A stretch of 64,000 bases of DNA from JAGVSZ01 sp963747775 (GTDB lineage: Bacteria > Pseudomonadota > Gammaproteobacteria > Burkholderiales > SG8-39). Shown piece after piece: positions 45,682 to 54,425 of the stretch. Where the stretch lies: contig CAVVGT010000006.1 of NCBI GenBank assembly GCA_963747775.1, positions 434,001 through 498,000 of the forward strand, read 5' to 3'. The position numbers were made by a program, and so were the translations under genes. Each line of letters opens with the position of its first letter. Position 1 is the first letter of the stretch. The notes under the pieces were generated by a model. It did no database searches, was not told the origin of the DNA, and saw nothing but the letters and a program-made list of their open reading frames with translations.

Positions 45682-47619
45682 CTAACCCTTCTTGTCTTTG
45701 ACTTCGGTGAACTCCGCGTCGACGACGTTCTCGTCCGCCTTCTTTCCGTCGCCGGCCTGAGCCTCGGCCCCGGCCTGGGCTGCGCCGGCCGCGGCCTGCG
45801 CGTCCGCGTACATCCGCTCGCCCATCTTCTGCGCCGCGGCTGCGAGCGCCTCGGTCTTTGCCTCGATCCGCGCCTTGTCGTCGCCCTTCAGCGTCTCCTC
45901 GAGGTCCTTGAGGGCGGCTTCGATCTTCGCTTTCTCGTCCGCGCCGACCTTTTCGCCGTACTCCGCCAGGGACTTCTTGATCGAGTGCGCAAGCGCATCG
46001 CCGCGGTTGCGCGCGTCGACGAGCTCATGCAGCTTCTTGTCGTCTTCCGCGTGCGCCTCGGCGTCTTTCACCATGCGCTGCACCTCGTCCTCGGTGAGGC
46101 CGGAGCTCGCCTTGATGGTGATCTTGTTCTGCTTGCCGGTCGCCTTGTCCTTCGCGGAGACGTGCAGGATCCCGTTCGCGTCGATGTCGAACGCCACCTC
46201 GATCTGCGGCATGCCGCGCGGCGACGGCGGGATGCCCTCGAGGTTGAACTGCCCGAGGCTCTTGTTGCCGGACGCAATCTCGCGCTCGCCTTGCATCACG
46301 TGGATGGTCACCGCCGACTGGTTGTCGTCGGCGGTGGAGAACACCTGTTGCGCCTTGGTCGGAATGGTGGTGTTCTTCTGAATCAGCTTCGTCATCACGC
46401 CGCCGAGCGTCTCGATGCCTAGAGACAGGGGCGTGACGTCGAGCAGAAGAACGTCCTTCACCTCGCCTTGCAGCACGCCGCCCTGGATCGCGGCGCCGAC
46501 CGCGACCGCCTCGTCCGGATTGACGTCCTTGCGCGGCTCCTTGCCGAAGAACTCGCGCACGGTGTCCACCACCTTAGGCATGCGCGTCATGCCGCCGACG
46601 AGGATCACGTCGTTGATGTCGGAGACCTTGACGCCGGCGTCCTTGATCGCGATGCGGCAGGGCTCCACCGTGCGCGCAATCAGCTCGTCGACCAGGCTCT
46701 CGAACTTCGCCCGCGTGATCTTCATCGTGAGGTGCTTCGGCCCGCTCGCGTCGGCCGTGATGTACGGCAGGTTGACCTCGGTCTGCTGGGTCGAGGAAAG
46801 CTCGATCTTCGCCTTCTCCGCGGCCTCCTTCAGGCGCTGCAGTGCGAGCACGTCCTTCGACAGGTCGACACCCTGGTCCTTCTTGAACTCGGTGACGATG
46901 TAGTCGATCACGCGCTGGTCGAAATCCTCGCCGCCGAGGAACGTGTCGCCATTGGTGGCGAGCACTTCGAACTGCTTCTCGCCCTCCACGTCTGCGATCT
47001 CGATGATCGAGATGTCGAACGTCCCGCCGCCGAGGTCGTAGACGGCGATCTTCATGTCCTTCTTGCCGCCTTTGTCGAGGCCGAAAGCGAGCGCAGCGGC
47101 GGTGGGCTCGTTGATGATGCGCTTGACTTCGAGGCCCGCGATGCGGCCGGCGTCCTTGGTCGCCTGACGCTGCGAATCGTTGAAGTACGCCGGCACCGTG
47201 ATCACCGCTTCGGTGACTTCCTCGCCGAGGTAGTCCTCGGCGGTCTTCTTCATCTTGCGCAGGACCTGCGCGGACGCCTCCGGCGGCGCGATCTTCTTGC
47301 CGCGCACCTCGACCCATGCGTCGCCGTTGTCGGCCTTGACGATCTTGTAGGGCATCAGGCCGATGTCCTTCTGGACCTCCTTCTCCTCGAACTTGCGGCC
47401 GATCAGCCGCTTGATCGCGTACAGCGTGTTCTTCGGGTTGGTGACCGCCTGGCGCTTGCCGGGAGCGCCGACGAGCACTTCGCCGTCCTCCATGTACGCG
47501 ACGATCGACGGGGTGGTGCGCGCGCCCTCGGCGTTCTCGATCACCTTGGGCTTGCCGCCCTCCATGATCGCGACGCACGAGTTGGTGGTGCCGAGGTCAA
47601 TGCCGATGATCTTTCCCAT
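45682..47619 (-). CDS. dnaK: Chaperone protein DnaK (Hsp70)
   Basis: A 645-residue ATP-dependent chaperone. It begins MGKIIGIDLGTTNSCVAIM, with the phosphate loops DLGGGTFDISIIE and VGGMTRMPKV in the nucleotide-binding domain, the linker VLLLDVTPLSLGIETLGG, the peptide-binding domain and a helical lid ending in an Ala/Gln-rich tail and VDAEFTEVKDKK (EEVD-like end of bacterial Hsp70). It follows grpE by 60 bases and precedes dnaJ. Confidence 0.98.
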   Translation of the reverse strand: MGKIIGIDLGTTNSCVAIMEGGKPKVIENAEGARTTPSIVAYMEDGEVLVGAPGKRQAVTNPKNTLYAIKRLIGRKFEEKEVQKDIGLMPYKIVKADNGDAWVEVRGKKIAPPEASAQVLRKMKKTAEDYLGEEVTEAVITVPAYFNDSQRQATKDAGRIAGLEVKRIINEPTAAALAFGLDKGGKKDMKIAVYDLGGGTFDISIIEIADVEGEKQFEVLATNGDTFLGGEDFDQRVIDYIVTEFKKDQGVDLSKDVLALQRLKEAAEKAKIELSSTQQTEVNLPYITADASGPKHLTMKITRAKFESLVDELIARTVEPCRIAIKDAGVKVSDINDVILVGGMTRMPKVVDTVREFFGKEPRKDVNPDEAVAVGAAIQGGVLQGEVKDVLLLDVTPLSLGIETLGGVMTKLIQKNTTIPTKAQQVFSTADDNQSAVTIHVMQGEREIASGNKSLGQFNLEGIPPSPRGMPQIEVAFDIDANGILHVSAKDKATGKQNKITIKASSGLTEDEVQRMVKDAEAHAEDDKKLHELVDARNRGDALAHSIKKSLAEYGEKVGADEKAKIEAALKDLEETLKGDDKARIEAKTEALAAAAQKMGERMYADAQAAAGAAQAGAEAQAGDGKKADENVVDAEFTEVKDKKG

Positions 47620-47679
47620 GACCGTATTCCTGTCGTTGATCCGAGTGTTGTGCCAGATGTGGGGCTAAGTTCCCGCGTA

Positions 47680-48219
47680 TCAAGCGTCTTTCGGCTTTGC
47701 CACCGTCACGAGAGCGGGGCGGATGACCCGGTCGTGCAGGCTGTAGCCCTTCTGCAGCACGTTGATGACCGTGCTGGGCTCCTTCTCCGAGGGCAGCATG
47801 CTGATCGCCTGGTGCCGGTGCGGGTCGAACTTCTCGCCCGCCGGGTTGATCTCGCGAAGCTGGTGCCGGTCGAATGCGGTGTCGAGTTGCCGCAGCGTGA
47901 GCTCGACGCCGCTGCGCATGTTCTCCGCCGTGGCGTTCTCGGCGGCAAGGGCGGCCTCCAGGCTGTCCCGGACCGCGAGCAGGTCCGCGGCAAACCGCTC
48001 GATGCCAAACTTGTGCGCCTTTGCCACGTCCTCCTGCGCGCGCTTGCGGACGTTCTCGGCCTCGGCCTTGGCACGGAGCCAGGCGTCGTGGTGCTCGATG
48101 GCCTTCAGCTCCGCGGCGCGCAGTTGCTCGTCGACGGTTGCCGGGGCCGCCGCCGGCGTGCCCTCGGCGCCAGGCTCTCCCTGGGCGGTGGGTGGGAGGT
48201 CGTGTTGATCAGGCTGCAT
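47680..48219 (-). CDS. grpE: Nucleotide exchange factor GrpE
   Basis: A 179-residue dimeric exchange factor for DnaK. It has a Pro/Ala-rich unstructured start, a long coiled coil (~35-110, AEAENVRKRAQEDVAKAHKF) and a beta-domain with REINPAGEKFDPHRHQAISM. It is the first gene of the grpE-dnaK-dnaJ series and has a clear heat-shock promoter about 35-60 bases upstream. Confidence 0.96.
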   Translation of the reverse strand: MQPDQHDLPPTAQGEPGAEGTPAAAPATVDEQLRAAELKAIEHHDAWLRAKAEAENVRKRAQEDVAKAHKFGIERFAADLLAVRDSLEAALAAENATAENMRSGVELTLRQLDTAFDRHQLREINPAGEKFDPHRHQAISMLPSEKEPSTVINVLQKGYSLHDRVIRPALVTVAKPKDA

Positions 48220-48250
48220 TCGAGTCGCGATTCCCCTAGGGACGGGGGGG

Positions 48251-48278
48251 TAATTGGGGCGCTTCCGGCGAATTCAAG
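48251..48278 (-). promoter_or_regulatory. Sigma-32 heat-shock promoter of grpE-dnaK-dnaJ
   Basis: Read on the minus strand: CTTGAA, a 13-base spacer, then CCCCAATTA. This matches the sigma-32 (RpoH) consensus CTTGAA-N11-14-CCCCATNT nearly perfectly. It lies about 32 bases upstream of the grpE ATG. No CIRCE inverted repeat is visible next to it. Confidence 0.88.
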
Positions 48279-48316
48279 GCCCGTGCGAGAATCGCGACGG
48301 ATCAAGGGCCTAGCAA

Positions 48317-49018
48317 ATGACTTCGGGCATCGTCGACCTGCGCGCGGAGCCCGCTGCCCGGGTCCAGACGGCGGCGTACTACGCGGTCCGCGACCTCGGT
48401 CCGGGCGAGAGCGTGATCCTCCTGACCGACGCCGCGCCGGCGCTGCTGATGGCCAGCCTCAACCTCCAGCTGCGCAACGCCGTTGCATGGGAGGTCGAGC
48501 GCGACGCGCCGGGCTGGCGCACGATCGTGCGCCGCCGCGCCGACACCGCGCCGAGCGGCGTCATCGACCTCCTGGTGCGCGACCACCGACGGCTCGACGA
48601 GCTGCTTGCGGTCGCGCTGCGGCGCGTGAACGCAAACGACCTCACCGGTGCCCGCCCGCTCGTCGCGGCGTTCGCGGAAGGCATCGCGCGCCACCTCCGG
48701 GCCGAGAACGATCTGCTCGCGCCGCACCTGCCCGCGGCGGTCGCGGCGGACGGCGCCGATCACGTCGGGATCATGTTGCACGAGCACCGCGAGATCCTTG
48801 CCCAGCTCGAGCAGGTCGAGGCTGCCCTCGGCGAGGCTCCAACCGAATCCTGGGAGGTGGAGCCGTTCATCGCGATCCTCTCCGGAACGCTCGCGAAGCA
48901 CGAGCACCGCGAGGAGTCGAATCTCTTTCCGCTCTGGCAAGGGGCGCTTGACGCGCTTGCGCCGGCTGCCGCGGGCGAACTGTTCGACGCGGTCCGGCGC
49001 GCGCTGGCTAGCGGCTAG
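48317..49018 (+). CDS. DUF2249 plus hemerythrin-domain protein
   Basis: A 233-residue soluble protein in two parts. Residues ~1-75 are a DUF2249 domain (VIDLR-like start, GESVILLTDAAPALLMASLN). Residues ~85-230 are a hemerythrin four-helix bundle; candidate di-iron ligands are in LLVRDHRRLDELL, FAEGIARHLRAENDLL, MLHEHREILAQLE and LAKHEHREESNLFP. Such proteins are linked to oxygen, NO or iron sensing and repair of damaged iron clusters. It is divergent from grpE, and its stop overlaps that of the convergent small membrane protein by 11 bases. Confidence 0.88.
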   Translation: MTSGIVDLRAEPAARVQTAAYYAVRDLGPGESVILLTDAAPALLMASLNLQLRNAVAWEVERDAPGWRTIVRRRADTAPSGVIDLLVRDHRRLDELLAVALRRVNANDLTGARPLVAAFAEGIARHLRAENDLLAPHLPAAVAADGADHVGIMLHEHREILAQLEQVEAALGEAPTESWEVEPFIAILSGTLAKHEHREESNLFPLWQGALDALAPAAAGELFDAVRRALASG

Positions 49019-49361
49019 CGGGTTTTTCGAAAATCAGCGCGTTCGCCGCCCAGGTGATGAGCGAATAGAGGATCGCGCCGAAGAACGCCGCCCAGAATCC
49101 GCTCACCTGGAACCCGTCGACGAACGACGCCGCGAACCAGAACAGCAGGGCGTTGATGACGAGAATGAACAGCCCGAGGGTCAGGACCGTCACCGGGAGG
49201 GTGAGCAGGATCAGGATCGGGCGGACGATCGCATTCAGGAACCCGAGCACGAGTGCGACGATCAGCGCGATGTAGAAGCTCCTCAGCTGGATCCCGCTCA
49301 TGACGTACGGGAGTGCCAGCAGCGCCAGCGCGCTGATGATCCATCGCAAAATCAACGGCAT
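49008..49361 (-). CDS. Phage-holin-family small membrane protein (PF04020-like)
   Basis: A 117-residue protein with four hydrophobic helices, MPLILRWIISALALLALPYV onwards, with FLNAIVRPILILLTLPVTVL, the conserved core of this family. The name is historical; these are chromosomal proteins of unknown role and there are no phage genes here. The short start at 49361 fits family length; the 262-residue frame upstream is a shadow of hemH. It follows hemH by eight bases. Confidence 0.9.
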   Translation of the reverse strand: MPLILRWIISALALLALPYVMSGIQLRSFYIALIVALVLGFLNAIVRPILILLTLPVTVLTLGLFILVINALLFWFAASFVDGFQVSGFWAAFFGAILYSLITWAANALIFEKPASR

Positions 49362-49369
49362 CTGTCCCC

Positions 49370-50473
49370 CTATGCGGCCGCGCCGAGCCGCTTCGCGCGC
49401 GCTGCCGAGTCTCGCGCCGCCTGTTCGGCGGCGCTGCGATCCCACCCCTCTGCGCCCCAACCGACGAGATGATCGCGCGCGATCGTCGCGAGGGCCTCGA
49501 TCCAGCCCGGACGATCGTTCAGGCACGGGATGGCGTTGAATTCCTTTCCGCCGGCGCCGAGGAAGATCGACTTCGCCTCGAGCGCGATCTCCTCCAACGT
49601 TTCGAGGCAGTCCGAGACGAATCCCGGGCAGACGACGTCGACCCGGCGAATGCTCTTGCGTGCCAAGTCGGTCAGCGCGTTTGCCGTGTAGGGTTTGAGC
49701 CATTCGGCCCGCCCGAAGCGCGACTGGAACGTGATCTGCCACGCCGAGTCCAGGAGCTCGAGATCCGCAGCGAGGAGGCGCGCGGTTTTCTGACACTCGC
49801 AGTGGTACGGGTCGCCGCGGTCGAGCGTGAACTTCGGCACCCCGTGGAAGCTCATGACGAGCTTGTCGGGCCGTCCGCGCGTGCGCCAGAAGTCACGCAA
49901 GGAGTCGCCCAGCGCCTTGATGTATGCGGGATGGTCGTGAAAGTGCTTGACGACGCGCAGCTCCGGCTGGTTGCGCGTGCGCCGCAGCCAGTCGGCAACC
50001 GCGTCAATCGCTGCGGCCGTCGTGCTGGCGGCGTACTGGGGATAGAGCGGAAGCACCAGCAGCCGCTCGACCTGCGCTGCACGCATGCGCGTCAGTACCG
50101 TCGCGATCGACGGCTCGCCGTAGCGCATTGCGTACTCCACCGTGACCGGTAGCTTCAGGCGCTCGCCGACGAGGCCCTGGAGCAGCTTCGCCTGGCGCGC
50201 CGTGTAGACCTGTAGGGGCGAGCCGTCCTGGGTCCAGATGGCGGCATAGCGCGCGGCGGAACGGCGTGGCCGGGTGTTCAGGATCAATCCGTGCAGGATC
50301 GGGTTCCAGATCGCGCGCGGGAGCTCCACCACGCGCCGGTCGGACAGGAACTCGCTCAGATACCGCCGCACGGCGGCGGCAGTCGGCGCCGCGGGCGTAC
50401 CGAGGTTGATCAGCAGGATGCCCGTGCGGGCGATCGTGCCGTGCGTGTACGGCGGCTCTTGCGCGAAGGCCAT
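49370..50473 (-). CDS. hemH: Ferrochelatase
   Basis: A 367-residue enzyme inserting iron into protoporphyrin IX, the last step of protoheme synthesis. LLINLGTPAAPTAAAVRRYL is the conserved start; VLPLYPQYAASTTAAAID, VMSFHGVPKFTLDRGDPYHC with the catalytic histidine, and VVCPGFVSDCLETLEEI follow in order. The upstream neighbour is hrcA, 28 bases away on the same strand. Confidence 0.96.
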   Translation of the reverse strand: MAFAQEPPYTHGTIARTGILLINLGTPAAPTAAAVRRYLSEFLSDRRVVELPRAIWNPILHGLILNTRPRRSAARYAAIWTQDGSPLQVYTARQAKLLQGLVGERLKLPVTVEYAMRYGEPSIATVLTRMRAAQVERLLVLPLYPQYAASTTAAAIDAVADWLRRTRNQPELRVVKHFHDHPAYIKALGDSLRDFWRTRGRPDKLVMSFHGVPKFTLDRGDPYHCECQKTARLLAADLELLDSAWQITFQSRFGRAEWLKPYTANALTDLARKSIRRVDVVCPGFVSDCLETLEEIALEAKSIFLGAGGKEFNAIPCLNDRPGWIEALATIARDHLVGWGAEGWDRSAAEQAARDSAARAKRLGAAA

Positions 50474-50501
50474 GCCGGGCGGAGGGCGACTGCTGGGCGA
50501 C

Positions 50502-51521
50502 TCAGTGCTGCGACAGCGCGCTCGACAGGAGCTTTGCGGTGATGTCGACGATCGGGATCACCCGCTCGTATGCCATGCGGGTTGGTCCGATCACGCCGAC
50601 CGTCCCCACGACCACGCCGTCGACCTCGTAGGGCGCAGTGACCACGCTGCACTCGTCGAGCGGCGCGATGCCCGACTCGCCGCCGATGAAGATCTGCACG
50701 CCTTGCGCGCGGCTCGACACGTCGAGGAGCTGCATGAGCACCGTCCGCGTCTCGAACAGCTCGAACAGCTCGCGCAGGCGCTTCATGTTGGAGGAGAGGT
50801 CCGCCGAGTCGAGCAGGCGTCGCTCGCCGGAGATGACGTAGCTCTCGGTGCTCGCCGACAACGCTTCGTCGCTCGCCTGGAGCGCCGCCGTCATGAGGGA
50901 GGTCACGTCCTCCCGGAGCTGGCGCAGCTCGTCGTGGAGCCCGCGCCGGATCTCCTCGAAGGTCAGGCCGGCGCAGTTCTGGTTCAGGAAGTTTGCCGCC
51001 ATCGTGAGCTCGGCCGGCGAGTAGGCGCGGTCGGTCAGCAGGATCCGATTCTGGACGTCGCCTTCCGGCGTGACGATGATGAGCAGGACCCGCTTCTCCG
51101 ACAGCGCCAGGAACTCGATGTGCCGGAACGCCGGACTGCGGCGCCGCGCCGCGACCACCACGCCCGCAAAGCGGGTCAGGTCTGAAAGCGCCTGCGACGC
51201 CTGGCTGATCACCCGCTGCGGGTGGTCGGGATGAAGATTACCCTCGAGCCGATCCAGCTCGACGCGGTCGAGCTGCTTGATCGTCAGCAGCGTGTCGACG
51301 AAGAAGCGGTAGCCGCGCGGCGTGGGAACGCGGCCCGCCGAGGTGTGCGGGCTCGCGATGAAACCGAGCTCCTCGAGGTCGGCCATCACGTTGCGAACCG
51401 TCGCGGGGCTGAGATCGAGGCCCGAGTACTTGGACAGGGCCCGCGAGCCGACGGGCTCGCCTTCGGCGATGTAGCGCTCGACGAGGGTCTTCAGCAGGAG
51501 CTGTGCGCGCTGATCCAGCAT
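50502..51521 (-). CDS. hrcA: Heat-inducible transcription repressor HrcA
   Basis: A 339-residue repressor with an N-terminal winged helix (YIAEGEPVGSRALSKYSGLD, LSPATVRNVMADLEELGF, SPHTSAGRVPTPRGYRFFVD) and a GAF-like C-terminal domain. HrcA binds CIRCE operators at groE or dnaK genes and is kept active by GroEL. The ATG at 51521 (MLDQRAQLLLKTLVERY) matches the family start. Its usual target is not seen here: the grpE promoter has a sigma-32 site but no CIRCE. It is divergent from nadK. Confidence 0.95.
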   Translation of the reverse strand: MLDQRAQLLLKTLVERYIAEGEPVGSRALSKYSGLDLSPATVRNVMADLEELGFIASPHTSAGRVPTPRGYRFFVDTLLTIKQLDRVELDRLEGNLHPDHPQRVISQASQALSDLTRFAGVVVAARRRSPAFRHIEFLALSEKRVLLIIVTPEGDVQNRILLTDRAYSPAELTMAANFLNQNCAGLTFEEIRRGLHDELRQLREDVTSLMTAALQASDEALSASTESYVISGERRLLDSADLSSNMKRLRELFELFETRTVLMQLLDVSSRAQGVQIFIGGESGIAPLDECSVVTAPYEVDGVVVGTVGVIGPTRMAYERVIPIVDITAKLLSSALSQH

Positions 51522-51601
51522 CCGGACGATTCTAACCAAAGTCGGCCGGCCGCAAGCGGCGCGCTGCGGGTGGGGCCGGGTTGTAGTGTAAATTTGGCGC
51601 C

Positions 51602-52477
51602 ATGTCCGCCGCATTCAAGGCCGTCGCGCTGATCGGCCGTTACAAGAGCCGCGACGTGGCCGAGCCGATCCGCATCCTCGGGCGCTTCCTCGCGGATCGC
51701 GGCTGCGGGGTGCTGATCGAGCAGGACACCGCCATCGAGTCGGGCGTATCCGGGTTCCCGGTGGCCGATTTCGCGGCGATCGGCGCGCAGGCCGACCTGG
51801 CGGTCGTCCTGGGCGGCGACGGTAGCATGCTCTCGGCCGCCCGCGCGCTGGCCCCGTCCGGCGTCCCGCTCGTCGGCGTGAACCAGGGTCGGCTCGGGTT
51901 CATGACCGACATCGCGCTCAGCGCGATGACCGACGCCATCGCGAGGATCATTTCCGGCGAGTACGCGACCGAGGCGCGGACGATGCTCACGGCGACCGTC
52001 TCGCGCGCGGGCCAGGCGGTCCTCGCGATGGTGGCCCTGAACGATGTCGTGGTGAGCAAGGGCGCGACCGCCCGGCTCATCGAGCTCATGGTGCGGATCG
52101 ACGGGCAGTTCCTCTACGATCTGCGATCGGACGGGCTGATCGTCGCGACGCCCTCCGGCTCCACTGCGTACGCGCTGTCCGCCGGTGGCCCGATCATCCA
52201 ACCGGGGGTGCCCGCGCTCGCGCTCGTGCCGATCTGCCCGCACACGCTTTCCAATCGTCCGATCGCCGTCGCCGAGACCACGACGCTCGAGATCGCAGTG
52301 AAGCGCGGCGCCGACGCGCGCCTGCATTTCGACGGTCAGCCGCAGTTCGATCTGATCGAGGGCGACCGCGTCGAGATCCGGCGCGCGGAGCACGCGGCAA
52401 AGCTCGTCCATCCGCCCGGCTACAGCTACTACGCAATGCTCCGCGAGAAGCTTCGCTGGAGCGAGAGCCTGTTCTAG
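51602..52477 (+). CDS. nadK: NAD kinase
   Basis: A 291-residue enzyme phosphorylating NAD to NADP. The kinase motif is LAVVLGGDGSMLSAARALA; NQGRLGFMTDI and DGLIVATPSGSTAYALSAGG with the conserved GXXXXXXAYXLS pattern follow. The conserved end covers LIEGDRVEIRRAEHAAKLVHP. It lies 15 bases upstream of recN, a pair conserved across proteobacteria, and is divergent from hrcA. Confidence 0.97.
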   Translation: MSAAFKAVALIGRYKSRDVAEPIRILGRFLADRGCGVLIEQDTAIESGVSGFPVADFAAIGAQADLAVVLGGDGSMLSAARALAPSGVPLVGVNQGRLGFMTDIALSAMTDAIARIISGEYATEARTMLTATVSRAGQAVLAMVALNDVVVSKGATARLIELMVRIDGQFLYDLRSDGLIVATPSGSTAYALSAGGPIIQPGVPALALVPICPHTLSNRPIAVAETTTLEIAVKRGADARLHFDGQPQFDLIEGDRVEIRRAEHAAKLVHPPGYSYYAMLREKLRWSESLF

Positions 52478-52492
52478 CGCACTTTCGGCGCC

Positions 52493-54163
52493 GTGCTGAT
52501 CCACCTTTCGGTCCGCGAATTCGCCATCGTCGACGTGCTCGAACTCGAGTTCGAGCCGGGATTCACCACGCTCACCGGTGAGACCGGAGCGGGGAAGTCG
52601 ATCCTCGTCGACGCCCTGGAGCTTGCGCTCGGCGGGCGCGCGGATCCCACCGTGGTTCGCGCCGGAAGCGAGCGTGCGGAGGTGGTCGCCGAGTTCGCGG
52701 TCGAGCGGCTGCCGGCGGTGCGGACGTGGCTCGCCGAGAGCGCCCTCGAGGGCGACGAGGACCGGCTCCTCCTGCGCCGTATCGTGGACCGGAGCGGGCG
52801 TTCGCGGGCATTCATCAACGGCACGGCCGCGACGATCCAGCAGCTCGGCGAGGTCGGAGAGCGGCTGGTCGACATCCATGGCCAGCATGCGCACCAGTCG
52901 CTCGTGCGTTCGCCTGCGCAGCGCGAGCTGCTCGACGGCCACGCCGGTCTCGCGGCCGCGGTGCGGGAAGTGGGAACAGCCCATCGCGAGTGGCAGCGGC
53001 TGGCGAAGCTGCGCGCGGAGCAGGAGACGCACGCCGCCGCGCGCGCCGCGGAGCGCGAGCAGCTTGCGTGGCAGGTCGACGAGCTGCGGAAGCTGGCGGC
53101 ACGGCCGGGCGAGTGGGACGATATCCAGACGGAGCAGAGCCGCCTCGCGCACGCCGCGAGCCTCATCGAGGGCACGCGCGCCGCGCTCGATCTGATCTCG
53201 GAATCCGAGGACGCTGCATCCGGCGCGATTGCGGCGGCCACGTCGCGGCTGCGCGCGCTCATCGGCTACGACAGCGGACTCGCCGATCCGGTTGCGCTGC
53301 TCGACGGTGCGGCGGCGCAGATCGAGGAGGCCGCACATGCGCTGCGGCGCTATGCCGACAAAGTGGAACTCGATCCGGCACGGCTCGCCGAGGTGGAGCG
53401 CCGGCTCGAGGCGCTGCATTCGACCGCGCGCAAGTTCCGGGTCGGCCCCGAGACCCTACCGGAAGTTGCCGAACGCCTCGCCGCGCGACTCGACGAGCTC
53501 GAGGCAGCGTCCGACCCGGAGGCGTTGCGGGAGCAGGAGGCGACGTCGAAGCAGCGTTACGGCGAGCTCGCGGCAAAGCTGTCGGCTGCGCGTCGCCTGG
53601 CGGCGACGAAGCTCGCGCGCCAGGTGACGGCCGCGATGAAGGAGCTGGCGATGGGCGGGGGGAAGTTCGATGCGGCGCTCCACCCGATCGAGGCCGGCAG
53701 CGCGCAGGGGAACGAGGCGGTCGAGTTTCTCGTGTCCACGAACCCCGGTGTCGAGCCGCGTCCGCTCGCGAAGGTCGCCTCCGGGGGCGAGCTCTCGCGG
53801 ATCAGCCTGGCGATCCAGGTGATCACCGCCAATGCCGCCGCCGTCCCGACGCTCGTCTTCGACGAGGTCGACTCCGGGATCGGTGGTGCGGTGGCGGAGG
53901 TCGTGGGCCGGAAGCTGAAGCTCCTGGGGAGCGAGCGCCAGGTGCTCTGCGTCACCCATCTCGCGCAGGTCGCGGCGCAGGCCGATCACCAGTGGTCGGT
54001 CGCGAAGCTGACGGTGAACGGCGCGACCCGCAGCCGCGTGACGGTGCTCGCAGAGGCCGAGCGGGTCGAGGAGGTGGCGCGCATGCTCGGCGGGATGAAG
54101 ATCACCGACACCTCGCGCGAGCACGCCCGCGAGATGCTCCGGTCCGCGGACCGCAAGGCATAG
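52493..54163 (+). CDS. recN: DNA repair protein RecN
   Basis: A 556-residue SMC-like ATPase for double-strand break repair. Walker A GETGAGKS lies at ~29-36, coiled-coil arms between ~165 and ~390, and at the C-terminus the ABC signature ASGGELSRISLAIQVI and Walker B VPTLVFDEVDSGIGG. The start is a GTG 15 bases after nadK (VLIHLSVREFAIVDVL), the family start. The head domains are complete. Confidence 0.96.
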   Translation: MLIHLSVREFAIVDVLELEFEPGFTTLTGETGAGKSILVDALELALGGRADPTVVRAGSERAEVVAEFAVERLPAVRTWLAESALEGDEDRLLLRRIVDRSGRSRAFINGTAATIQQLGEVGERLVDIHGQHAHQSLVRSPAQRELLDGHAGLAAAVREVGTAHREWQRLAKLRAEQETHAAARAAEREQLAWQVDELRKLAARPGEWDDIQTEQSRLAHAASLIEGTRAALDLISESEDAASGAIAAATSRLRALIGYDSGLADPVALLDGAAAQIEEAAHALRRYADKVELDPARLAEVERRLEALHSTARKFRVGPETLPEVAERLAARLDELEAASDPEALREQEATSKQRYGELAAKLSAARRLAATKLARQVTAAMKELAMGGGKFDAALHPIEAGSAQGNEAVEFLVSTNPGVEPRPLAKVASGGELSRISLAIQVITANAAAVPTLVFDEVDSGIGGAVAEVVGRKLKLLGSERQVLCVTHLAQVAAQADHQWSVAKLTVNGATRSRVTVLAEAERVEEVARMLGGMKITDTSREHAREMLRSADRKA

Positions 54164-54171
54164 GACTACGT

Positions 54172-54201
54172 TTGCCGGGTCGCCGCCTACTCGGATAGAA
54201 T
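54172..54201 (+). promoter_or_regulatory. Probable sigma-70 promoter of tRNA-Val
   Basis: TTGCCG and TAGAAT stand 18 bases apart, with the -10 box ending 10 bases before the first base of the tRNA. It lies directly after the recN stop. Confidence 0.65.
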
Positions 54202-54211
54202 TCAGTTCCCC

Positions 54212-54288
54212 AGGCGCGTAGCTCAGCTGGTTAGAGCACCACCTTGACATGGTGGGGGTCGTTGGTTCGAGTCCAATCGCGCCTACCA
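54212..54288 (+). tRNA. tRNA-Val (anticodon GAC)
   Basis: A 77-base cloverleaf. The acceptor stem pairs AGGCGCG with CGCGCCT; the D arm is GCTCAGCTGGTTAGAGC; the anticodon stem CCACC/GGTGG encloses TTGACAT with anticodon GAC; the T arm is GTTGG-TTCGAGT-CCAAT. The CCA end is encoded. It decodes GUC (and GUU) valine codons. Confidence 0.97.
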
Positions 54289-54323
54289 GCCTTCCTCGAG
54301 AGCCTCACTGCCTTGGATCGATC

Positions 54324-54340
54324 GCCCCCTGTAAGGGGGC
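54324..54340. terminator. Hairpin between tRNA-Val and the giant surface-protein gene
   Basis: GCCCCCT-GTA-AGGGGGC is a perfect seven-pair stem, with a second one (CCCCGC / GCGGGG) just after it at 54343-54366. Either could end the tRNA transcript or the convergent giant gene. No T-run is present. Confidence 0.5.
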
Positions 54341-54425
54341 TTCCCCGCCGTGATCATTCAGCGGGGGAGTGACGCCATGGCATTCGGCCAAGCCGCCCCG
54401 GCAGGGCGCCATGAGTCCAGAGTAC

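Noticed and set aside
49008..49361. Prophage signal from the holin-family gene
   Set aside because: This family is a common chromosomal membrane protein next to hemH; no other phage genes are in the window.
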